Part shown: piece after piece, positions 56,271 to 64,000 of the stretch
Layout: the number at the start of each line of letters is the position of its first letter
Numbering within the stretch: position 1 is the first letter of the stretch
Origin: Micractinium sp. NFX-FRZ
Lineage: Eukaryota > Chlorophyta > Trebouxiophyceae > Chlorellales > Chlorellaceae
Assembly (NCBI GenBank): GCA_029339195.1
Contig: JAPTJF010000115.1
Span: forward strand, 1-64,000
Direction: 5' to 3'
Length of the DNA stretch: 64,000 nucleotides
Notes under the pieces: generated by a model
What the model was told of the DNA's origin: nothing
The model's input: the letters and a program-made list of their open reading frames with translations, nothing else
The model's database searches: none
Program-made: the position numbers and the translations under genes

Positions 56271-58520
56271 ATGGCGAGCGCAGCCCACCGGCGGCCGGGC
56301 CCCGTGCACGTGCTCGCTAAGCTCTCGGTCGCGCTTTTGATCATAATACGAGTGCGAGCAGAGGACAATTACATTGATGCAAACGAGAACGCTCCGCCGA
56401 AAACTCTGACCTGCGGCGCTGGACAGGTGCTCCAGATCGGCACCGCCTGGTTTGGCTCCAAATCCAGCGGCTGCTATGCTCTCAATGGCTTCACCAAGGT
56501 CCGGGAATCGTGCGACAATAAGAGTAAGCCCGGACAGGCGCGCAACATATCTGCTCCCTGTCCCTGCCTAGCTAGCAGTCCCTGCCCAGCTGGCGGTGCC
56601 TGCGGTGCCGCTCCTCCGCAGTACCCACCCCGCCGATCGGGGCAGCCCCTGCCGCCGCCACACTGCCTGTGTGCTGTGACCTATAAACCGCCGCACGTGC
56701 CATCCCACTTTAAGCAGCCACTTGCACCATCCAAGTCACCAGTGCGTACTTTGGGGGCGACCCTCAGGCAGCCGCCGGCTGCCCACATGCCTCTGGTATG
56801 CACGCTACCAACCGCTTCCACACCGCTTACCAGTGCGTGGCTGCAGCTAACTACACGGTGAGAGCCGCACCTTTGATGAACACAGTGTGTGTCTGAAGCG
56901 GTCGGCGGTGGGGGCAAAAGAGGATCCCGGCCGCACACAGGTCCACCGGACGGGCGGCGATTATGAGAGGGGTATCCTTCACACCTGTCTGCCTGCCCCC
57001 ACTTCATGTTCTGCTCTGTTCTGTGATGTGCTCAGCTTTGCTGCTCACACTTACTGCAGGCTCCCTCAAGCCCCACCAGCGCTGTGCTCCTCACGGTTGC
57101 TGAGGGCATTCACGCTGAGGCCTCCTTCTGCAAGGTGCGGTGCAGTCGGATTTGTGGCAGGCCAGGGAGATGTGGGGCTGTGGCATGCCTGGGGATGTGG
57201 GGAATCCCAGGAATGTGTCGGGCTGCCTCAGGCGCTTCCCACATTTGGGCAGGCGGGCAAGCAGCCCCACCTTGTGTGCGGCAGGCTGCCCAGCGGCAGC
57301 GGGACGCCTGCAGTTCCCTGCATCTGCATCTGCAACCTGTATCTGACGGTTCAGTGATCGGCAGCCGGCGTGCGTATGCCATTTCCCCCCTTGCAGGAGC
57401 TCAAGAGGCAGATGACGTGCATTGCGTCTATGTACGCCACTGTGAATGGGACAGCACTGACGCTGGAGAGCACTGAGGAGGCAAAGTTTCAGGCCGGCCT
57501 GGCTGGCTGCCCCGTCGGGAGGGGGGTCATCAGTGAGTGCGTGCCAGCTGGGTTTGGGTTTGGCAGTTGAGATGAGCCAGCGCATCACCATTACGGGGTT
57601 ATCATCATCCCACCTTTCTGTTCTGGCTGGGCGGCGCTGCTGGGCAGTCGTGTGGCCGACAGCACGCGCCGTGGTGGGCAGCAGGGCCCTGCTGCAGGCG
57701 CTGGGAGGTAGCGCAGCTGCCGCCGGTGCTGCCTGTTCTGCAGGCATGCAGCAGACGCATGGAAGATTTGTTGTCAAGTTATCCCAAGCTCTGGCTGCCC
57801 CCCGGCCCCCTTGTGCGTGTCCACTACCTGCAGCCGGCCGGGACAGCGCCATGGGATGGTTCAACCTGCACAGCGCATTCGACCCCATCACCACCTTCGA
57901 GCTGCACGGAAACAATTCTTACGAAGGCATGGAGCCAAACCAAATTGCCACCATCTTGAGTGGGTTCACGTGTGATCGTCGCCTGAATGTAAGGGGCCCC
58001 GGGCGCAAGTATCGGGGGTGGCGGTGGTTGAGCTGTTGGTGCGCTGCTGGCAGCCCTTGCTGCTGTGCTGGCGAAGCAGCGACAGGCTGAGCTGCCGCCA
58101 GCTTGGGCAACACTGAAATTTCTCGTGCACGTGCGTGCGCCCACCTACCCACCATATTGCTGTGTGCGCTCACATGTCGCTTGCCCGCCCTCTCCTGCTT
58201 GGGTGCTGCAGGTGACTGGCAGCTCGTGCCTGCTGGGCTCCTGCCCCGCCGTCGATCCGGAACTGGCCCCCGCCCCGGCCCCCGCCCCGGCGCCATTCAG
58301 CGACGCCTTCCCTGCAGCTGCCCCTCTACTCCCTGAAGCCTTGATGCCAGATCCCAGTGGAGCAGCCGACCCCCTCTCCAGCCCTCCTACCGATGCACCC
58401 GCTCCAGCCAGCCCTTCTCCCCAGCCCACTCCCAGCAGTGTGGGCAGCAGGCCTGGCATCTATGGTGCCCTCTGGCTGAGCGCTATGGTGGGCGCGCTGC
58501 TCTTGAACGTTGCTACCTAG
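56271..58520 (+). CDS. second copy: GPI-like Cys-rich surface protein
   Basis: This copy is identical to 36081-38330, with the same signal peptide, glycosylation sites, Pro/Ala/Ser linker and hydrophobic tail. The divergent intergenic before it (55435-56270) is also unchanged. Confidence 0.5.
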
Positions 58521-59377
58521 CATGTGCACGGATCTTGAAGGCAGCCTGGCTAAGCGAGGGCAGGCAGATACGCAGGGGGGCCACTGCTATGTGACATGGG
58601 CAAGGCAATGCCAAAGTAGATTGTCAGGAGCCGAGGAGGCACCCGCCCGCTTTACCCTTCATTCAAACCTGGACTTCAGCAACCACCCTGTCAGGAAAAT
58701 CACTGTAAGAAGATGCGAGTTGAGCGTGGAGAGCAGCATTTGAGGCGCCTGGCTGGGGCAGCTGCCGGCCCACCAGGCAGTAATAGCAGGGAGCCCGCCA
58801 GACGTGCCCCCTCCCCCTGGCCATTGCCAGGTGAGTCGGGGCATTCAACACCTTGCACAAGATAGGCGGCCACAGGGAGGGGTGACGGTGTCGGCATGCG
58901 CTGATAGTGGTGCAGCTGCACGTGTGCCGCCATGCACCATCCCAGTGCCCACCCGCATCCCGCCCAGCCCCTGTAGAGCTGTGCCGGCAAGGGGCCAGCC
59001 CAATGCTGGCGGACACCCAGCGAACTCCGCAAAAGTCATCTCCCACATTCCTCAACCCTTTCCAAAGGTTCAGGCACCAGCGGCATCATTCCCCCGCCGA
59101 CGCCAGGTGGCATCCTGCAGGCGGCGGCAGCTGGCGGCGGCGGCAGTGGTACCAATCCACCCTGGCCACACGCTCTGACATCTCTGCATCTGTGCACTCT
59201 CGCCGCCTGACTCCCATTCTGCTTCTGTTCCCGCTGCGTTGCAAGACTGTCACGCTCGACCATGCACCCTTGCGGCCTCCTGTTCTCACGGGGCGGTGCG
59301 GCGCGCCGGCCTGAGGGTCTCGGGGTAAGCCGGCTTTCGCGATGCCTGCCTGAAACGTTTCCCTCAAAACGCTCGCT

Positions 59378-59835
59378 ATGTGCACGCGCTCCAGAACAGA
59401 CGAGTGCGCGTCGGACAACCCTAACGCTGCCCTGGCATTCCGCTCTCTGTTCCAGGCGGCTGACCAGGCGCCCAAAGGCGACTCTGCATCCTCAAGCATC
59501 GTCAAGCAGGTGGGGACGCCGCCGGGGAGTGCCGGAAGCTGGGAGGGAATGGGAGCTGCCTGTGCCGTCGTTACGGTGCCACCCGCCTGCCAGCGGCACC
59601 TTTCGTCCCCGTGTGGAACCGGCAAGAGGTGCAGGCTAATTTGACACGACATGGACATGGCACAACCTCTTGATGACAGGCACTTATCACCAGCAATGGT
59701 CTCACCCCTTGGTTGCAGGTCCATGCCGGTGCTGGCGAGCGCGCCGATGCGGCAGCGGCAGGTGTGCCAGTCACGTGCAGCGCAGCCCTCAACACCGCGG
59801 CGCCAACGAGCAAGCTCGTCATGGCACAGTCTTGA
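59378..59835 (+). CDS. second copy: doubtful two-exon small protein
   Basis: This copy is identical to 39188-39645 and carries the same doubts. Confidence 0.2.
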
Positions 59836-60425
59836 GCTGTCGCCTGAGTTGCATGCGCGACCTTACTGAGGGAGCATGCTGCCGAATGCCGGCAGCGTTT
59901 TTGATCTGCTTGCGCCTGCCCCTGTGCCAGTGAACAGCCCTTGTCAAAGCATGTGATTGCCCTGAACCCTTACTCCAGTCTGTACACAAATAACCTCCAT
60001 GTTGCGTGCTCCCTGTGAATCGGCACTTTGTGGGGTTCAGGAGCAGTGTGCAGGAGTCACCTGCTTTCTCTGAGAGGATGTATTCTTCCGGGGCGCCCTC
60101 CAGCCTGCCGCTGCGCCCCACAGCACACAGCACGCTGGGTCGCTGGCTGCCTGCAAGCTCCACCGGTCTTGCTTTTGGTGCCTCTGGCATGCATGCCACA
60201 CACAGCTTGAAACAGTTACAGAGGCACTGCATCAATGGGCTGCCATTGCACATAGAAGCTCAGTTCAGCGCTACATCAGCCAGTAGAATGGGCCGGGCGT
60301 GGCAACACAAGCCTGTACAAAGGAATGGCGAGCCACCGGCGAACACAAAGCCTGCGCTGGAAGAAGTTACAAATGAGCTAAGCAAGGAGCGTACATGAAC
60401 AATGGCAGGGCAGGAGCGCAGCCAG

Positions 60426-62397
60426 CTATTCCATATCGGCAGCAGGGTGGGGCACCTCCTCCCCCTGCTGCTGCTCCCTGAAGAAGTCGAGCAGGCACTG
60501 CATGATGCCAGCTGTGCGCTGCTTGCTCAGGATATGCCGCGCCCCTGGGACGACCACCGTGCGGCAGCCGGGCAGGGCGCGGCGTGCTGCGGCTGCTGTG
60601 TCCTCGCCCCGCATGAAGATGTCGTGCTCGGCAGCGATGATGCAGGTGGGGGCGGAAAAGTGCTGGAGCTGGCCGGGAGTGAAGCCTGCGGGGCCGCCGG
60701 GCTCCTGGGCGTAGCGGCAGACGTGCCTGGCAGGGCGGGGGCAAGAAGAGGCGGGGGCAAGAGGTGCCGGGTGAGACAAGGTGTGGGTGAGGGTGGCATG
60801 GTCAGGAGAGAATGCGGGGGGCAGGGGGCAGGGGCTGCCGAGGGTCCTCTCTTCCAGGCATGCATGGCAGCAGAGCAACCCGGCTCCCGGCTGGTATTAG
60901 CCGCCGGCCCAGCTGGGAACAGCAGCGGTGACTGTGCAAGAGGCAGACTTGCCAGCTAGCCAGCCCAGCACAGCTGAAGCGGAATTCTAAATACAAAGAC
61001 AAGCTAAACCCAGAGGTTCAAACTCCTCGCCTGCCCAGGGGCTGGCTGCCCGCATGGCACTGCCCTGCACGCGCCACCCAGCGTAAAACCCTCAAGTGTT
61101 GCCAGGCGCACCTCCACCGAGCCAGGATGAACTCAAAGCCGTCATCCTCTGGTTCATCACACAGGCCCGCCAGAGCCAGCCGGGCGGTCCAGCGGCAGGG
61201 CAGCAGGCGGTAGAGAATGGAGGGCAGGCGGAGCTGCAGCAGGAGGCGCCAGGTGCTGACTGCATGCATGCAGGGAGGGGATGGTGCAGTGAGACGCAGC
61301 CTGAGGGCCCCGTCAGGCCAGGGGGGCCAGGGCGAGCACATGTGACAGCCATGAGTGTGGGCGGCACCCCCCCAGCAAGTCCGTTTGGTCGAATCCTGGC
61401 AGCATGGGCACGCCACCCACCCGCCTGCCCCCTCTTTGGCATGCAAGCCACTGGGTTACTGCAGCGCCAGCGCATTCCACCGGTAACTCACACGTGCATA
61501 GGCCCCCAGGCACCACCAGCCCCGCCGCCCGGATGGCCTCAGGCGCCATCACCGCCAAGTCCAGCAGCACAGCGCCGCCAAAAGAGATGCCCACATGGAA
61601 GGGCGGCAGGGGAGGAGCTCCACTGGTAGCCTCGCTGCCAACGCCAGTGCCAGTGCCGGTGGCGGTGCCAGCGCCGACCAGGCCTAGCCCCTGCAGCACC
61701 TCCAGGCACCACTGCCCATGCTCGTGCTGAGCAGGGTCCAGCATGGCAGGCTCACTGCGGCTTCCACCTGCAAGCAGCAGGAGCGGTGAGCGCGAGGCGT
61801 GGGGGATGGGGTGGAGAAGGGCAGCGGGCAGCGCTGCAGGCGATAGTGGCACGCCGCAGGCAGGTATGGCGGCGGGCGAGGAGCGTGGCGCCTGTGGACC
61901 CCCATATTCATGTACCAAGCAACAGCCATGAGAGGGACCAGAAAGAGCGCACCGTGGTAGGGGAGGTCTGGGCAGTAGAGGCGGAAGTGGCCCCCTTGAA
62001 TAAGGGGGTCAAACATGCGGAGCATGAAGGGCCCGGGAGCGCCAAAGCCGTGCCAGTACTTCGCAGGCAGGAGTGGGGCGAGGCATGACGGCTCCATCAT
62101 TGTTCAGTTGGCACCAGCTGTGCCAAGAAGGGAGGATGGGAGCACCCCCCCGCCGATTCTTGTCACGTCAGCCCTCGCCTGCCCACTCACCACCAGCGGC
62201 GGCGCGCGCTCATCCCCGCACACAAGCACGTGCGCTGTGCCAAAGCTGGCAGTGGGCACCAGGCGCTCTTTGTAAGCGTAGGGCAGGCTGGCCAGGGCCC
62301 GGGAGTAGAGGTCTTGCATTTCCTGCTCATCGGCAGGGGAGCGGTAGAGCGGCGGCGGCGGCGGGCGCCGCTCAATCCGCTCAACAGCGTTCGCCAT
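60426..62397 (-). CDS. second copy: alpha/beta hydrolase
   Basis: This copy is identical to 40236-42207. The Ser-Asp-His triad motifs and intron positions are unchanged. Confidence 0.5.
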
Positions 62398-62491
62398 CCT
62401 GCGAAGCTGTGGCAGCGCGCCTCGGGCGGCTGCAAGAGTGTGCGAGGGCGCCTCGAGGAGCGCCAAGGCTGGGTTCACGGACCACTTGGCG

Positions 62492-63234
62492 CGGTAAAGT
62501 GTGTATCGATGCCAGCGGCTGCCCGGAGGGTCTCAAACTACCTCCTATATACTGTAGAGAAGGTCCGACCTCCAAACTTCCCCCCTAGAGCCTTCTTGGG
62601 CCCGTAGTGTGGGGTGCCAGCGTGGCTTTTCGCGATAGTCCGATGCGGCTAGAAAGCACGTGGCCCCAAATTGTATGGAGGGGGCGCTGCGGCCTGGCGG
62701 GGTGCTGTGGCATTGTTGCGTGTGCCAAACATGCCAGGTGTGCAAGGTAGGGGCCGGCCGGCTGTCAGTTGGCTGGCAGTTGGTTGGTGACTGTACTGCA
62801 AGGTTGGGCCGGGGCGCCGCGCCCAGCCTGCCTGGGCGGCGGCTGGCGACCCACCCGCTGCTGCCCACGGGCGAAGTCTCCGCCCGAAAAGCAGGGTGAG
62901 AGTGCCAGCTAGCTGCTGAGAGCTGGCTGGCATGGGTGCCACCCTCAAACCCCTTAACAACTGAGTGTTTGAAAGGGGGTGACATGAGGCACCAATCTCT
63001 CAGCAGTATGGGTAGGGACAAGGGGACCCTTTTTGGCAGCCCATTCTGCCTCTTGTCAAGGGAAGACACACTTGGGCTGGCAGGGTAGGGCTGACTCTCA
63101 GCTGCAGGGCTGCCAGCCCACCCTTCCACCACCAAACTTGCCACCTGAATACCTGTGCCTGGGGGCAGAGAGGTGGGCTGAAAGCTGCAGCACTAAATGG
63201 TGGGAGGGCGGCAAAGTCGATACACACTTTACCG
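62492..63234. mobile_element. second copy: segment with 18-bp inverted repeats
   Basis: This copy is identical to 42302-43044. As it is part of the larger repeat, it is not an independent insertion and does not support mobility. Confidence 0.35.
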
Positions 63235-63532
63235 AAACCAGTGGACGCTCGAGCGGTGCGCGCTGGCGCGGGCAAAGAAACCCCACCTGGCCTCCTTGTG
63301 CACACTGAAGACCGCAGAGAATACGGCAGCGCTAAATCAAGGCGGAGGCGTGCCGAAGAGGCCACTGCAGTACCAGAGCCATGTCATCCAGCCAGCTTCC
63401 CAGCGGCGCTGGTCACAGAGAGGCAGCCTCAAGCTCCTCACGTAGAGAGTAGTATGCAATGCTTACAAATCCAGTCTGTATCAAATCGACACGTTAATTG
63501 TTTGTCAGGTACAAGAGCATTCTAGGCACCTC

Positions 63533-64000
63533 TCAGTTGGACGCTGCCAGCGCGTCCAGAGCCAGGCGCAGCCGCCCGTCCAGCTCGCCCCAGGCGCCCT
63601 GCCCCACCGCCACCAGAGCAACATCAAACAGATCCTGCTGCTGACCTGGCGAGTAGGCGCCCCAGCTGGCCACCACCTCCTGCACCAGGGTAATGGTTAG
63701 GTTGGAGAAGGACAGGCAGGTTGGAGTGCGGGTGGGCAAGTTGGAGTGCGGGTTGGCAGGCAGGCATCAGGGAGCGGGTGGGAGGCAGGCAGGGGCTGCT
63801 GGCCACGCGCCTAGCAGCCCAGCCACCCAATCTGATTCATGCCACCTCAGTCCGCTTCATGCTGACGCAAGACCAGCACGCAGATTCAAGCATCACTGGT
63901 AGCAACGGCAGACCTCGCACTCTCACCTGCAGCGCCGCCCCGCCACGCCCAACCGACGCCAGCAGCTGCAGCGGGAGCAGCGAGCATGGCCCGCCGGGAG
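63533..64000 (-). CDS. second copy: C-terminal exons of the Tudor/B3 gene, cut by the window end
   Basis: This copy is identical to 43343-43810: the last exon (VVASWGAYSPGQQQDLFDV to the stop) and the start of the preceding one. The rest lies outside the window. Whether the outside sequence continues like 43811 onward would decide how far the repeat runs. Confidence 0.5.

Larger units (their letters stand above)
50288..64000. repeat. 13.7-kb exact repeat of 30098-43810
   Basis: Every base compared at offset 20,190 agrees, including microsatellites, introns and intergenic DNA, up to the window edge. All genes of 30585-43810 reappear in the same order and strands. It is most easily explained as an assembly loop or an unmerged second haplotype. 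A very recent tandem duplication is the alternative. Confidence 0.95.

Noticed and set aside
50288..64000. calling the repeat a proven segmental duplication
   Set aside because: Identity is complete, even in microsatellites, and one border is an N gap, so an assembly artefact is more likely.
1..64000. CRISPR arrays, bacterial operons, Shine-Dalgarno sites, tRNA or rRNA genes
   Set aside because: Genes are intron-split with eukaryotic signals. The tandem repeats lack the spacer structure of CRISPR. I saw no cloverleaf or rRNA-like sequence, though tRNA detection by eye is weak.

Overview
The window is nuclear DNA of a green alga, most likely a Chlorella-type trebouxiophyte. It is GC-rich and its genes are split by many short GT-AG introns. 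The chlorophyte poly(A) signal TGTAA follows several stop codons, CAG/CTG and CGG triplet runs are common, and two genes encode plastid proteins with transit-peptide-like N-termini. Gene models were assembled by eye from splice sites and protein family patterns, so internal exon borders are approximate unless given.

Layout, left to right. 1-1011 (-): a secreted CAP/PR-1-like protein, cut by the window edge. 1326-9193 (-): a large BIRC6-type ubiquitin-conjugating enzyme with two RanBP2/NZF zinc fingers. 9795-12094 (+): an F-box/leucine-rich-repeat protein, head-to-head with the E2. 12369-12989 (+): a small JTB-like type I membrane protein. 13558-18419 (-): plastid acetyl-CoA carboxylase, biotin carboxylase subunit. 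18700-29998 (+): stromal processing peptidase (SPP), about 25 exons, divergent from the biotin carboxylase over a promoter of about 280 bp. 30585-31564 (+): a small secreted Cys protein resembling lipid-transfer proteins. 31880-35244 (-): an AAAP-type amino acid transporter. 36081-38330 (+): a GPI-anchor-like Cys-rich surface protein. 39188-39645 (+): a doubtful small gene. 40236-42207 (-): an alpha/beta hydrolase. 42302-43044: a segment bounded by inverted repeats. 43343-48655 (-): a Tudor + B3 + poly-Gln nuclear protein. 49485-50277 (-): the 3' half of a tandem paralogue of that gene, cut by an assembly gap.

Ten Ns lie at 50278-50287. Everything after them (50288-64000) repeats 30098-43810 with a constant offset of 20,190 bp and no difference that I could see. 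I treat this as a probable assembly loop between CGG-rich ends, though a real very recent tandem duplication is not excluded. The repeated genes are listed a second time and should not be counted as extra genes without checking.

The most unusual signal is in the introns of SPP and biotin carboxylase. Many contain degraded copies of the adjacent exon edge together with its splice site. The copies look like exon ends with donors, or intron tails with acceptors and exon starts, duplicated in tandem 60-200 bp away. Many 3' splice sites read AG|GT. Together this looks like intron growth, or intron gain, by tandem duplication across splice junctions.

Functionally, the left part holds ubiquitin-pathway genes (E2 and F-box), the centre holds a divergent pair of plastid genes (fatty-acid synthesis and transit-peptide removal), and the right part holds cell-surface, transport and nuclear regulatory genes.
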